A stretch of 64,000 bases of DNA. Source: Leclercia sp. 29361. Its GTDB lineage: Bacteria; Pseudomonadota; Gammaproteobacteria; Enterobacterales; Enterobacteriaceae. Of this stretch, positions 27,155 to 37,041 are shown one piece after another (the stretch's first letter is position 1; the number at the start of each line of letters is the position of its first letter). The notes under the pieces are model-generated. The model was not told the origin of the DNA. It saw nothing but the letters and a program-made list of their open reading frames with translations, and ran no database searches. The position numbers and the translations under genes were made by a program. The stretch lies in assembly GCF_011290365.1 (NCBI RefSeq), contig NZ_CP049786.1:1240001-1304000 (forward strand). The letters are read 5' to 3'.

Positions 27155-27325
27155 TGTCTGTCCTGCTTTTCAATGCCGCATGCCTCAGGGCTCCGTCCCG
27201 AATGGGTGAGGCGGCGGAAGGATATCGCCCGCAGTCTGCGAAAACCCCTCGACCCTGAGTCAGTACGCAGCGCATGGCATGGTTATTTACTGTTCGCGCT
27301 TCCCACAGCGCGCCCATACGCTATT

Positions 27326-27362
27326 GCAAATGAAAATAGTTATCAATAATATTATCGATATT
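27326..27362. promoter_or_regulatory. Fur-binding region of the fepA-fes divergent promoters
   Basis: TGCAAATGAAAATAGTTATCAA runs into TAATATTATCGATATTG, giving two overlapping Fur-like 19-mers rich in AAT/ATT hexamers. The same run is found in E. coli at this place. Fur with Fe2+ would silence both fepA and the fes-ybdZ-entF operon. The fepA mRNA has a leader of about 170 bases. Confidence 0.75.
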
Positions 27363-27408
27363 GTTTATCTTTAATCAAAAAAACCGAACAGGTCATGGGG
27401 TTATATCA

Positions 27409-28611
27409 GTGACGACGCTGGAAACGGGAAGCGACGCCTGGTGGCAGTCGAAACAGGGGCCCGAGTGGGTACGGGAAGGGGACCATTACCGGGTGACCTT
27501 CTGGTGGCGCGATCCGGGCGGAACAGAGCACTCCTCGCCCCTGAAGCGGGTGTGGCTGTACATCACCGGCGTGACCGATCACCATCATAATGCCCGCCCG
27601 CAGACGCTGGCGCGCATTGCCGGAACCGACGTCTGGCAGTGGCAGGGCGAGTTCAGCCCACACTGGCGGGGCAGCTACTGTTTTATCCCCTCTGTTAATG
27701 AAGACGACTTCAGTGAGGCGGTGTTTGCCACCGATCCGCCGGACCGCATGGCCCTGCGCGAAGGCTGGCGCAAGCTGTTGCCGCATGCGATTGCCGATCC
27801 GCTTAACCGCCAGCACTGGCGCGGCGGACGCGGCCATCCGGTGTCGGCGCTGGAGATGCCCGCGGCCCCGGTTCAGCCGGGCTGGAATCAGCCTGACACC
27901 CCTTATATTCCCCCGCAGTCTGTTTCCTGGCAGAGCGCCAGGCTCGGCAACACCCGCCGGGTGTGGATCTTCACTACCGGTGAACAAAACGTACAAGAGC
28001 GCCCGCTGGCGGTGCTGCTCGACGGCCAGTTCTGGGCTGAAAGCATGCCGGTCTGGCCCGCACTTTCTGCGCTCACCACCGCAGGCCAACTGCCGCCCGC
28101 GGTCTATGTGCTGATCGATGTGATCGACACCGCCCATCGCAGCCGCGAGCTGCCCTGTAACCCCGACTTCTGGCTGGCGGTGAAGGAGGAACTCCTTCCG
28201 CAGGTGCACAAGCTGGCCCCGTTCAGCGATCGCGCCGACCGCACGGTGGTCGCCGGGCAGAGCTTCGGCGGTCTCTCCGCCCTCTATGCCGGGCTGCACT
28301 GGCCGGAGCGTTTCGGCTGCGTGCTCAGCCAGTCGGGCTCCTTCTGGTGGCCACATCGCGGAGGCAAGCAGGACGGCGAGATTATCGAACAGCTTAAAAA
28401 CCAACAGCTGTCGGCTCAGGGCCTGCGAATTGTGCTGGAAGCGGGGCGACGGGAACCGCTGATCTACAGCGCCTGTCAGGCGCTGTACGCCGAGCTACAG
28501 CATCCGCAGCAGCCGGTTTACTGGCGTCCGGTGGACGGCGGACATGATGCACTTTGCTGGCGGGGAGGGCTGACGCAGGGGCTGATGACTCTCTGGCAGC
28601 CGATTATTTAA
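27409..28611 (+). CDS. fes: Enterochelin (enterobactin) esterase
   Basis: A 400-aa cytoplasmic esterase that hydrolyses the trilactone of Fe-enterobactin to free the iron. The N-terminal enterochelin-esterase domain (KRVWLYITGVTDHHHN) is followed by an alpha/beta-hydrolase fold with nucleophile motif VVAGQSFGGLSAL (serine near residue 283) and the histidine of VDGGHDALCWRGG. The start is the GTG at 27409, which gives the E. coli-like N-terminus and has GGGG eight bases before it. An earlier TTG at 27361 lies inside the Fur region and is unlikely. ybdZ follows at once. Confidence 0.95.
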   Translation: MTTLETGSDAWWQSKQGPEWVREGDHYRVTFWWRDPGGTEHSSPLKRVWLYITGVTDHHHNARPQTLARIAGTDVWQWQGEFSPHWRGSYCFIPSVNEDDFSEAVFATDPPDRMALREGWRKLLPHAIADPLNRQHWRGGRGHPVSALEMPAAPVQPGWNQPDTPYIPPQSVSWQSARLGNTRRVWIFTTGEQNVQERPLAVLLDGQFWAESMPVWPALSALTTAGQLPPAVYVLIDVIDTAHRSRELPCNPDFWLAVKEELLPQVHKLAPFSDRADRTVVAGQSFGGLSALYAGLHWPERFGCVLSQSGSFWWPHRGGKQDGEIIEQLKNQQLSAQGLRIVLEAGRREPLIYSACQALYAELQHPQQPVYWRPVDGGHDALCWRGGLTQGLMTLWQPII

Positions 28612-28625
28612 TGACGGAGTCTGGT

Positions 28626-28838
28626 ATGGAATTCAGTAACCCCTTCGACGATCCGCAGGGTCTGTTCGCCATTGTGCAAAACGCGCAGCAGCAGTACAGC
28701 CTGTGGCCGCAGCAGTGCGCCTTACCTGACGGCTGGCGCGTGGTGTGCGAGCCGCAGTCGCAGGACGCCTGTCAGCAGTGGCTTGCCGCCCGGTGGCAAA
28801 CCCTGATCCCGGCCCATTTTGCACAGGTGAACCCATGA
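28626..28838 (+). CDS. ybdZ: MbtH-like protein YbdZ, enterobactin NRPS accessory
   Basis: A 70-aa MbtH-family protein (MEFSNPFDDPQGLF...NAQQQYSLWPQ...LPDGW...W). Members bind the adenylation domain of NRPSs and activate or stabilise it, here EntF. A GGAG site lies before the ATG at 28626; an in-frame ATG at 28611 would overlap the fes stop. Its own stop overlaps the entF start (ATGA). Confidence 0.94.
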   Translation: MEFSNPFDDPQGLFAIVQNAQQQYSLWPQQCALPDGWRVVCEPQSQDACQQWLAARWQTLIPAHFAQVNP

Positions 28839-31800
28839 GCGCACAACTTCCTCTCGTGGCCGCCCAGCCTGGGATCTGGATGGCGGAACAGCTTTCCGAC
28901 CTGCCTAACGCCTGGAGCGTAGCCCATTACGTCGAGCTGACAGGCCCGGTAGACGCACCCCTGCTGGCGAAAGCGGTGGTGGCGGGCATGATGCAGGCCG
29001 ATACCCTGCGCATGCGTTTTACCGAAGACAACGGCGAGATCCGCCAGTGGGTGGACGACACCCTGATCCTGCCGCCGCCGCAGATCATCGACCTGCGTGC
29101 TAACGGCGATCCGCATGCCGCGGCGCTGGCGCAGATGCACGCCGATCTTAACCAGAACCTGCGTGTCGACAGCGGTCAGCCGCTGGCCTTCCACCTGCTG
29201 ATTCAGGTGGCGGACAACCGCTGGTACTGGTATCAGCGTTATCACCATCTGGTGGTGGATGGCTTCAGCTTCCCGGCCATTACCCGCCAGATCGCCGCCA
29301 TTTATCGCGCCTGGTCTGACGGCGCCGCCACGCCGGAATCGCCGTTTACGCCGTTTGCGGAGGTGGTGGAGGAGTATCAGCGCTACCGCGACAGCGAGGC
29401 ATATGTGCGCGACGGCACCTTCTGGGGCGAACAGCGCCAGCAGCTCCCGCCGCCGGTATCGCTCTCCAGCGCGCCGCTGCCGGGTCGCGCCGCCACCACC
29501 GATATTCTGCGCCTGAAGCTGACCGCCGATCGTCAGGCGTTTAGCCGTTTGACGACAGCCAGCCAGACCCAGCGCACCGACCTCGCCCTGGCGCTGGTGG
29601 CCCTGTGGCTGGCCCGCCTCACCGGACGGATGAACTATGCCGCCGGGTTTATCTTTATGCGCCGGATGGGCTCCGCGGCGCTGACCGCTACCGGCCCGGT
29701 GCTGAACGTCCTGCCGCTGGCGGTGAACATTAATCCGCTGGAAACCCTGCCGGAGCTGGCCCAGCGCCTGGCCGGGCAGATGAAAAAGATGCGCCGTCAT
29801 CAGCGTTACGACGCCGAGCAGATTGTCCGCGACAGCGGGCGTGCCGCCAGCGACGAAGCCCTGTTTGGCCCGGTGTTCAACGTCAAGGTCTTCGATTACC
29901 AGCTGGATATCGAGGGCGTGCAGGCGGTGACTCACACTCTCGCCACCGGCCCGGTCAACGACCTGGAGATGGCACTTTTCCCGGACGAAGAGGGCGGTCT
30001 GAGCATTGAGATCCTCGCCAACAAGCAGCGTTACGATGAAGCCACCCTGCTGCGCCACGTCGATCGCCTGCATGGGTTATTGGCGCAGTTTGCTGCCAAT
30101 ATCGACCTGCGTTGCGGGGAGGCCGAAACGGTTTCCGACGCCGAATATCAGCAGCTGGAAAAGATTAACCAGACAGCGGTTCCTCTGCCGCTCACCACCC
30201 TGAGCGGGCTGGTGGCAGAGCAGGCGGCGAAAACCCCGGACGCCCCGGCGCTGGCCGATGCGCAATACGAACTGAATTATCGCCAGATGCGCGAGCAGGT
30301 GGTGGCCCTGGCGAACCAGCTCCGTGCCCGGGGCGTGAAGCCCGGCGACAGCGTGGCGGTGGCGCTACCGCGTTCGGTATTCCTCACCCTGGCCCTGCAC
30401 GCCATCGTCGAAGCAGGGGCCGCGTGGCTGCCGCTGGACACCGGCTATCCCGACGACCGCCTGCAGATGATGATCGAGGACGCGAAACCGTCGCTGCTCA
30501 TCACTACTGACGACCAGCGCCCGCGCTTCAGCCATCTGCCCGTGGCGGTATTTAGTTACAACACACTACTCAATGCTGAGGGCAGCGCACCGCTCAACCT
30601 CAGTGCCCCGGAACAGACCGCCTATATCATCTTTACCTCCGGCTCGACAGGGCGGCCGAAAGGGGTGATGGTCGGCCAGACCGCCATCGTCAACCGCCTG
30701 CTGTGGATGCAAAACCACTACCCGCTCACCGCCGCCGACGTGGTGGCCCAGAAAACGCCGTGCAGCTTTGACGTCTCGGTATGGGAGTTCTGGTGGCCGT
30801 TTATCGCCGGGGCGAAGCTGGTGATGGCCGAGCCGGAAGCGCACCGCGATCCGTTGGCGATGCAGGATTTCTTCGCGAAGTACGGCGTCACCACCACCCA
30901 CTTTGTCCCGTCGATGCTGGCGGCCTTTGTCGCCTCGCTGACCCCGGAAAACGTCGCCTGCTGCGCCAGCCTGAAACAGGTGTTCTGCAGCGGCGAAGCC
31001 CTGCCAACCGCCCTGTGCCGGGAGTGGGAGCAGCTGACCCAGGTGCCGCTGCATAACCTGTATGGCCCCACCGAAGCCGCGGTGGATGTCAGCTGGTATC
31101 CGGCCTTTGGCCCGGAACTGGCATTGGTGACAGGTAACAGCGTGCCGATCGGCTTCCCGGTGTGGAATACCGGCCTGCGCATTCTGGATGCGATGATGCG
31201 TCCGGTGCCGTTCGGCGTCGCGGGGGATCTCTATCTCACCGGCATCCAGCTGGCGCAGGGCTATCTGGGCCGTCCGGATCTGACCGCCAGCCGCTTTATC
31301 GCCGATCCGTTCGCGCCGGGCGAGCGCATGTACCGCACCGGAGATGTGGCCCGCTGGCTGAATAACGGCGCGGTGGAGTATCTCGGGCGCAGCGACGATC
31401 AGCTGAAAATTCGTGGCCAGCGCATTGAGCTCGGGGAAATCGACCGGGCGATGCTGACCCTGCCGGACGTGGCCCAGGCGGTGACCCATGCCTGCGTCAT
31501 CAACCAGGCGGCGGACACCGGCGGCGATGCCCGTCAGCTGGTGGGCTACGTGGTGTCGGAGTCCGGCCTGCCGCTGGATCGCGACGCGTTGCTGGCTGAA
31601 CTGAAAACCCAGCTGCCGCCGCATATGGTGCCGGTGGTGTTGCTGCAGCTCAGCGCGTTGCCACTCAGCGCCAACGGTAAGCTGGATCGCAAGGCGCTGC
31701 CACTGCCTGAACTAACGGTGAAAACTCAGGGTCGTGCCCCGGAAAGCGATACCGAACGGGCGATTGCCGCGGCGTTCTCTACGCTGCTGGGCTGCGAGAT

Positions 31801-32701
31801 CAACGATATCGAGGCGGATTTCTTCGCCCTCGGCGGCCACTCGCTGCTGGCGATGCGCCTTGCCGCCAGCCTGAGTCGTCACTTTGCCCGCCAGGTTACC
31901 CCCGGCCAGGTGATGGTAGCCTCTACGGTGGGCAAGCTGAGTGCATTGCTGGCATCCGACATCAGCGACGAGCAGGCCCGGCGTCTGGGTTACGAGACGA
32001 TATTGCCCCTGCGCGAAAGCCACGGCCCGACGCTGTTCTGCTTCCATCCGGCCTCGGGATTCGCCTGGCAGTTCAGCGTCCTGGCGCGCTACCTCCATCC
32101 GCGCTGGTCGATCGTGGGTATCCAGTCGCCGCGACCGGGCCCGATGCAGCACTGCGCCACCCTGGATGAGGTGATCGAGCATCATCTGGCAACGCTGCGC
32201 GCTCAACAGCCGCACGGGCCATATCATCTGTTCGGCTACTCGCTGGGCGGCACGCTGGCGCAGGGCATCGCCGCCCGCCTGCGCGCGCAGGGTGAAGAGG
32301 TTGCGTTCCTCGGCCTGCTGGATACCTGGCCGCCGGAGACGCAAAACTGGTCCGAAAAAGAGGCTAACGGTCTCGATCCGGAAGTGTTAGCGGAGATCGA
32401 GCGTGAGCGTCAGGCATTCCTCGCCGCTCAACAGGGGCAGGCATCCGGGGAGTTGTTCAGCGCCATCGAAGGCAACTATGCCGATGCGGTGCGTCTCCTG
32501 ACCACGGCGCACAGCGCGAAGTTTGACGGCAAAGCGACGCTGTTTGTTGCCGAACGCACGCGAACCATGGATCCGCACCTGGCCTGGACGCCATGGGTAG
32601 GGGAGCTGGAGGTCTACTCTCAGGACTGCGCCCACGTGGACATTATCTCCCCGCAGGCGTTTGAGACGATAGGACCGGTGATTAAGGGGATTCTGGGGTA
32701 A
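28835..32701 (+). CDS. entF: Enterobactin synthase component F (serine-activating NRPS)
   Basis: A 1288-aa NRPS of the C-A-PCP-TE type. The condensation motif HHLVVDG lies near residues 138-144, the adenylation core YIIFTSGSTGRPKG near 596-609, the carrier site GGHSLLAM (phosphopantetheine serine) near 1000, and the thioesterase motif GYSLGGTL near 1133-1140. EntF activates L-serine, joins it to dihydroxybenzoate from EntB and cyclises three units into enterobactin. The carrier needs EntD. The length matches E. coli EntF (1293 aa). The start overlaps the ybdZ stop. Confidence 0.97.
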   Translation: MSAQLPLVAAQPGIWMAEQLSDLPNAWSVAHYVELTGPVDAPLLAKAVVAGMMQADTLRMRFTEDNGEIRQWVDDTLILPPPQIIDLRANGDPHAAALAQMHADLNQNLRVDSGQPLAFHLLIQVADNRWYWYQRYHHLVVDGFSFPAITRQIAAIYRAWSDGAATPESPFTPFAEVVEEYQRYRDSEAYVRDGTFWGEQRQQLPPPVSLSSAPLPGRAATTDILRLKLTADRQAFSRLTTASQTQRTDLALALVALWLARLTGRMNYAAGFIFMRRMGSAALTATGPVLNVLPLAVNINPLETLPELAQRLAGQMKKMRRHQRYDAEQIVRDSGRAASDEALFGPVFNVKVFDYQLDIEGVQAVTHTLATGPVNDLEMALFPDEEGGLSIEILANKQRYDEATLLRHVDRLHGLLAQFAANIDLRCGEAETVSDAEYQQLEKINQTAVPLPLTTLSGLVAEQAAKTPDAPALADAQYELNYRQMREQVVALANQLRARGVKPGDSVAVALPRSVFLTLALHAIVEAGAAWLPLDTGYPDDRLQMMIEDAKPSLLITTDDQRPRFSHLPVAVFSYNTLLNAEGSAPLNLSAPEQTAYIIFTSGSTGRPKGVMVGQTAIVNRLLWMQNHYPLTAADVVAQKTPCSFDVSVWEFWWPFIAGAKLVMAEPEAHRDPLAMQDFFAKYGVTTTHFVPSMLAAFVASLTPENVACCASLKQVFCSGEALPTALCREWEQLTQVPLHNLYGPTEAAVDVSWYPAFGPELALVTGNSVPIGFPVWNTGLRILDAMMRPVPFGVAGDLYLTGIQLAQGYLGRPDLTASRFIADPFAPGERMYRTGDVARWLNNGAVEYLGRSDDQLKIRGQRIELGEIDRAMLTLPDVAQAVTHACVINQAADTGGDARQLVGYVVSESGLPLDRDALLAELKTQLPPHMVPVVLLQLSALPLSANGKLDRKALPLPELTVKTQGRAPESDTERAIAAAFSTLLGCEINDIEADFFALGGHSLLAMRLAASLSRHFARQVTPGQVMVASTVGKLSALLASDISDEQARRLGYETILPLRESHGPTLFCFHPASGFAWQFSVLARYLHPRWSIVGIQSPRPGPMQHCATLDEVIEHHLATLRAQQPHGPYHLFGYSLGGTLAQGIAARLRAQGEEVAFLGLLDTWPPETQNWSEKEANGLDPEVLAEIERERQAFLAAQQGQASGELFSAIEGNYADAVRLLTTAHSAKFDGKATLFVAERTRTMDPHLAWTPWVGELEVYSQDCAHVDIISPQAFETIGPVIKGILG

Positions 32702-32704
32702 TTT

Positions 32705-32800
32705 CCCCTCACCCCGGCCCTCTCCCCATAGGGGCGAGGGTGAAAAGACGGCTCCGTGCGATCCCCTCTCCCCTATGGGGAGAGGGTTAGGGTGAGGGGC
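32705..32800. repeat. Palindromic intergenic repeat, copy 3
   Basis: A full two-hairpin element: CCCCTCACCCCGGCCCTCTCC at the left, AGGGTTAGGGTGAGGGG at the right, and the central block AAAAGACGGCTCCGTGCGAT. It occupies the whole gap between entF and fepC, where E. coli has fepE. It may end both convergent transcripts. Confidence 0.82.
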
Positions 32801-33601
32801 TCAGACCGCACGTTTCCCCAGCGGCACCACCAGCGGCGTGCCCGCTACCGGATCGTCAATAATCATGCAGCGCATCCCGTAGATCCGCTCGATCAACGCC
32901 GGGGTGACAATCTCTTTCGGCGCGCCCTCGGCCACAATCTTACCCTCGCGCAGGGCAATTAAATGGGTGGCATAGCGACAGGCCTGGTTCAGGTCGTGCA
33001 GCACCGCCGCCAGGGTAAAGCCCTGGGTGCGGTTCAGGTCGCTCAGCAGCTCCAGGAGATCGATCTGATGGCTGATGTCCAGCCAGGTGGTCGGCTCATC
33101 CAGCAGCATAATCGACGTCTCCTGAGCCAGCACCATCGCAATCCACGCCCGCTGGCGCTGCCCGCCGGAGAGGGTGTCCACGCTCTGCGCCGCCAGATCG
33201 GTAATCCCGGTGGCCTGCATCGCTTTCGTTACCGCCGCTTCATCCTCTTTCCGCCAGCGGGTGAACAGCGGCTGGTGCGGATAGCGCCCGCGTGCCACCA
33301 GCTCCTGCACCGTGATATCTCCCGGCGTGGTGGCGTTTTGCGCCAGCAGTCCGACCCGGCGTGCCACCTCTTTGCTGGCGTAGCGCTGGATCTGCTCGCC
33401 ATCCAGAAACACGTTGCCGTGCAGCGGGGTCATCAGGCGGCTGAGGGTGCGCAGCAGCGTCGACTTGCCGCAGCCGTTAGGGCCGATAATGGCGGTGAAG
33501 TGGCCGTCGGGGATCGCCACCTGCAGATCCTCGGCCACGATTTTCTTACCGTAACCGAGGGTCAGATTTTCGCCGCGCAAGCGGGTTTGATTGGCACTCA
33601 T
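32801..33601 (-). CDS. fepC: Ferric enterobactin ABC transporter ATP-binding protein
   Basis: A 266-aa ATPase of the siderophore/B12 import family. Walker A is GPNGCGKST (residues 40-48), the signature LSGGQRQRAW lies near 148, Walker B IMLLDEPTTWLD near 168, and the switch is HDLNQACRYA. It drives Fe-enterobactin uptake through FepD/FepG. The start at 33601 (MSANQTRL) overlaps the fepG stop by four bases; the longer upstream frame lies inside fepG. Confidence 0.95.
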   Translation of the reverse strand: MSANQTRLRGENLTLGYGKKIVAEDLQVAIPDGHFTAIIGPNGCGKSTLLRTLSRLMTPLHGNVFLDGEQIQRYASKEVARRVGLLAQNATTPGDITVQELVARGRYPHQPLFTRWRKEDEAAVTKAMQATGITDLAAQSVDTLSGGQRQRAWIAMVLAQETSIMLLDEPTTWLDISHQIDLLELLSDLNRTQGFTLAAVLHDLNQACRYATHLIALREGKIVAEGAPKEIVTPALIERIYGMRCMIIDDPVAGTPLVVPLGKRAV

Positions 33602-34587
33602 TTCTTGCGGGACTCCTGAACAAGCAAGACGATGAGGTAGATGCCGCCAAGACTGACGGTCACGACCCCCACCGGAAGTTGATACGGCATAAACAGCTGC
33701 TGGGCGCAGAGATCGGCGGCCAGCAGCAGCAGCGATCCGCACAGCGCCGACTGGGTTAACCCCCAGCGGGCGGTGCCGCTCAGGCGACGGGCGATGTGCG
33801 GTGCCACCAGCGCAATAAAGGAGATCGGCCCGGCAATGGCAGTCGCCGCGGCGGTTAAGACGACGGCGACCAGCATCAGCAGCAGACGCGAGCGCTCAAC
33901 GCTGACTCCCAGCGCGCAGGCGCTGTCGTCGCCCATCTCCAGCAGACGCATGCGCTTCACCAGCAGCAAGGCGCAGACAAACATCAGCAGGATCAGCGGG
34001 GCGGCGGGCAGGGTTTTGGCCCACGTCAGGCCGTTGAGCGACCCGGCGAACCACAGCCCGGCAGAGAGCGAGGTCTCCAGCGAGGCCTGCAGCAGCAGCC
34101 AGGTGTTAAAGGCCATCAGCATGGCGCGCATGCCGATGCCAATGATGATCAGGCGGAAGGTTTCGATCCCGTCACGCCACGCCAGCCCCCAGACGATCAG
34201 CGAGGTGAGGATCCCGCCCGCCATGGCCGCCAGGGTAATGGCCGTCAGGTGTTGACCAAACAGCACCATCGCCACCAGCACGCCGCTCCAGGCCCCGGTG
34301 TTAAAGCCCATCACGTCCGGACTGCCCAGCGGGTTGCGCATCAGCGACTGGAAAATCGCGCCGCTGATCCCAAGAGCAGTGCCCACCAGCAGGGCCATCA
34401 TCACCCTTGGTAAGCGCCACTCGGTGACCACCATGGTGATATTGCGCGGTGCGCTGCCGGTGAGGGCATTAAAGACCTGGTTGAAATCAAGCGTCACCGC
34501 CCCGCTGCGCAGGCTAAACAGGGCCACGCCGAGGCTGACCAATATCAGCATCAGGCAGCTGATAACTAGACGACGGGACGGGGCCAT
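33598..34587 (-). CDS. fepG: Ferric enterobactin ABC transporter permease FepG
   Basis: A 329-aa FecCD-family permease with about nine or ten helices. Family blocks are VTEWRLPRVMMALLVGTALGISGAIFQ, NPLGSPDVMGFN and GPISFIALVAPHIARRL. It pairs with FepD to form the inner-membrane channel. The ATG at 34587 overlaps the fepD stop; the preceding GTG at 34590 could also be used. Upstream in-frame codons are out-of-frame fepD sequence and do not code for this protein. Confidence 0.95.
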   Translation of the reverse strand: MAPSRRLVISCLMLILVSLGVALFSLRSGAVTLDFNQVFNALTGSAPRNITMVVTEWRLPRVMMALLVGTALGISGAIFQSLMRNPLGSPDVMGFNTGAWSGVLVAMVLFGQHLTAITLAAMAGGILTSLIVWGLAWRDGIETFRLIIIGIGMRAMLMAFNTWLLLQASLETSLSAGLWFAGSLNGLTWAKTLPAAPLILLMFVCALLLVKRMRLLEMGDDSACALGVSVERSRLLLMLVAVVLTAAATAIAGPISFIALVAPHIARRLSGTARWGLTQSALCGSLLLLAADLCAQQLFMPYQLPVGVVTVSLGGIYLIVLLVQESRKK

Positions 34588-35591
34588 CACAGTCCACCTC
34601 CGCGCTTGCGGCGCACCAGAAAAATCAGCACCGGCGCGCCAATAAAGGCGCTGACCACCGATACCCGCAGCTCGCCGGGCACCAGCAGGCGCCCGATAAT
34701 ATCGGCAAACAGCAGCAGGGCAGGGGTGGCAAGCAGGGTGACCGGCAGGGACCAGCGGTGATCGGCTCCCACCAGCCAGCGTGCCATGTGCGGCATCATC
34801 AGGCCGATAAAGGCGATGGGGCCCACCACCGCCGTGGCGCTGCCGCACAGAACAGTGATGGTCAGTAATCCCAGCAACTGGGTACGCGCCACGCGACTGC
34901 CGAGGGCGGTGGCGGTGTCGCTGCCGAGGCTCAGGCTGTTGAGCGCCCGGCTTAACAGCAGCGCCACGGCGGCGGCGATCAGCACCGGCACGCTCACCAC
35001 CTGTAAGGTTTGCAGGGTGCGGATATCCAGCGAGCCCGCCTGCCAGAAGCGCAGCTGATCGTAGACGTCCGGGTTGAGCAGGGCGATGCCGTTGGAGAGA
35101 CCATCCAGCACCGCGCCCAGCGCCACGCCCGCCAGGGTCAGGCGTACCGGGCTGAGCTGGCCTCCGCCCTGGCTGCCGGTAAAGGCCACCAGTAATGAGG
35201 CGGCAAAGGCCCCGCACAGGGCCATCACCAGCTGTTCGCCGGGGGAGGAGAAACCAAACAGCGCTGCGCCCAGCACGATGGCGAAGCTGGCCCCGGCGTT
35301 AACGCCGAGAATGCCCGGGTCGGCGAGCGGATTGCGGGTCAGGGTTTGCATCAGCGCCCCGGCGAGACCGAGGGCGGCCCCGGCCAGCAGTCCGGCGAGG
35401 GTGCGCGGAAGTCGGGCATCCCGCACGATAGTGCAGTCGGCGCTTTGACAGGTGGCGGTGAGGGCATCCACCACTACGGAAAACGGCAGCGGTTTCGCAC
35501 CCACCGACAGGCTGAGGGCGACGGCAAACGTGAGTAGCAGCAGTAAACCGGGCACGGCAAGGGCGCGTGACGCGGAAGAGGAGTACGACAT
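34587..35591 (-). CDS. fepD: Ferric enterobactin ABC transporter permease FepD
   Basis: A 334-aa FecCD-family permease, closely like E. coli FepD (RALAVPGLLLLL, CTIVRDARLPRTLAGLLAGAALG, DIIGRLLVPGELRVSV). It is first in the fepDGC operon. I use the ATG at 35591 (MSYSSSASRA), which gives the E. coli N-terminus and length; the ATG at 35603 has no ribosome site. Transcription starts from the Fur-controlled region shared with entS. Confidence 0.95.
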   Translation of the reverse strand: MSYSSSASRALAVPGLLLLLTFAVALSLSVGAKPLPFSVVVDALTATCQSADCTIVRDARLPRTLAGLLAGAALGLAGALMQTLTRNPLADPGILGVNAGASFAIVLGAALFGFSSPGEQLVMALCGAFAASLLVAFTGSQGGGQLSPVRLTLAGVALGAVLDGLSNGIALLNPDVYDQLRFWQAGSLDIRTLQTLQVVSVPVLIAAAVALLLSRALNSLSLGSDTATALGSRVARTQLLGLLTITVLCGSATAVVGPIAFIGLMMPHMARWLVGADHRWSLPVTLLATPALLLFADIIGRLLVPGELRVSVVSAFIGAPVLIFLVRRKRGGGL

Positions 35592-35608
35592 AGCAACGTC
35601 CATGATTT

Positions 35609-35627
35609 GATAATGATAGTAATTATC
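35609..35627. promoter_or_regulatory. Fur box between fepD and entS
   Basis: GATAATGATAGTAATTATC agrees with the Fur consensus GATAATGATAATCATTATC at 17 of 19 positions. It lies between the divergent fepDGC operon and entS and should repress both when iron is plentiful. Confidence 0.88.
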
Positions 35628-35702
35628 GTTATCTATCTTATTTAGCTATGTTAGCATGTGCGGCCATGGAATTGGTACAAAAGAAACCATTAAGGCTTTG
35701 TA

Positions 35703-36947
35703 ATGACCCGACAATCCTGGCTGCTCAATCTGAGTCTGCTGAAGACCCATCCGGCGTTTCGTGCTGTTTTTATTGCCCGTTTTATCTCCATTTTATCCCT
35801 TGGCCTGCTCGGCGTGGCCGTACCGGTGCAAATCCAGATGATGACCCACTCCAGCTGGCTGGTGGGGCTGGCTGTCACCCTGACCGGCGGGGCGATGTTT
35901 ATCGGGCTGATGGTCGGCGGGGTGCTGGCGGATCGCTACGAGCGTAAGAAGCTGATTTTGCTGGCGCGCGGTACCTGTGGGGTGGGATTTGTCGGGTTAT
36001 GTCTGAATGCGATGCTGCCGGAGCCGTCGTTGATTGCTATCTATGTCCTGGGCCTGTGGGACGGTTTTTTTGCATCAATAGGGGTGACGGCGCTGCTGGC
36101 AGCGACACCGGCGCTGGTAGGGCGTGAAAACCTGATGCAGGCGGGGGCGATCACCATGCTGACCGTGCGTCTGGGCTCGGTGATCTCGCCGATGGTCGGC
36201 GGCCTGCTGCTCGGCACCGGGAATGTGGCCTGGAACTATGGCCTGGCGGCGGCGGGGACCTTTATCACCACCTTAACCCTGCTGCGTCTGCCGCTGCTGC
36301 CGCCACCGCCGCAGCCGCGTGAACATCCGCTGAAATCGCTGATGGCGGCGATCCGTTTTCTGTTCAGTAATCCGCTGATTGGCGGCATCGCCCTGCTGGG
36401 CGGCCTGCTGACGATGGCCAGCGCGGTGCGGGTGCTCTATCCGGCACTGGCGATGGAGTGGCAGATGAGCGTGTCGCAGATTGGCCTGCTGTATGCGGCG
36501 ATCCCGCTGGGGGCGGCTTTTGGCGCGCTCACCAGCGGTAACCTGGCGCAGAGTGCCCGTCCGGGTCTGATTATGCTGGTGGCGACCCTGGCCTCGTTTA
36601 TTGCGATTGGTTTCTTCAGCCTGATGCCGGTCTGGGCGCTGGGCGTGATCTGTCTGGCGCTGTTTGGCTGGCTGAGCGCGGTCAGTTCGCTGCTGCAATA
36701 TACCTTGATCCAGACCCAGACTCCGGAAGCGATGCTTGGCCGCATCAACGGTTTGTGGACGGCGCAGAACGTGACGGGTGATGCCATAGGCGCCGCCATT
36801 CTCGGCGGGCTGGGGGTGATTATGACCCCGGCGGCCTCGGCCAGCAGCAGCGGGTTTGTACTGGCGATGGTAGGGGCGATACTGCTGGTGGCCCTGGCGG
36901 AGTTACGCCGGTTCCGGCAGGAGCCGACAGTTATTGAAGAAGTATAA
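35703..36947 (+). CDS. entS: Enterobactin exporter EntS (major facilitator superfamily)
   Basis: A 414-aa MFS protein with twelve helices. It follows E. coli EntS closely, with [19 protein letters not shown] at the start and the MFS loop motif [19 protein letters not shown] near residues 72-90. It moves newly made enterobactin from the cytoplasm to the periplasm. It is transcribed alone from the fepD-entS region, and a REP element separates it from convergent fepB. Confidence 0.95.
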   Translation: MTRQSWLLNLSLLKTHPAFRAVFIARFISILSLGLLGVAVPVQIQMMTHSSWLVGLAVTLTGGAMFIGLMVGGVLADRYERKKLILLARGTCGVGFVGLCLNAMLPEPSLIAIYVLGLWDGFFASIGVTALLAATPALVGRENLMQAGAITMLTVRLGSVISPMVGGLLLGTGNVAWNYGLAAAGTFITTLTLLRLPLLPPPPQPREHPLKSLMAAIRFLFSNPLIGGIALLGGLLTMASAVRVLYPALAMEWQMSVSQIGLLYAAIPLGAAFGALTSGNLAQSARPGLIMLVATLASFIAIGFFSLMPVWALGVICLALFGWLSAVSSLLQYTLIQTQTPEAMLGRINGLWTAQNVTGDAIGAAILGGLGVIMTPAASASSSGFVLAMVGAILLVALAELRRFRQEPTVIEEV

Positions 36948-36959
36948 TGGTTGGGTTTT

Positions 36960-37028
36960 GTAGGCCGGGTAAGGCGTAGCCGCCTCCCGGCAAAAGCGCC
37001 CGGCGGCGCTTCGCTTGCCGGGCCTACG
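36960..37028. repeat. REP/BIME element between entS and fepB
   Basis: TAGGCCGGGTAAGGCGTAGCC...GCCTCCCGGCAAAA, then CGCCCGGCGGCGCTTCGC...GCCGGGCCTAC: two inverted REP units between convergent genes. Confidence 0.85.
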
Positions 37029-37041
37029 GGGTCAGAGCCCT

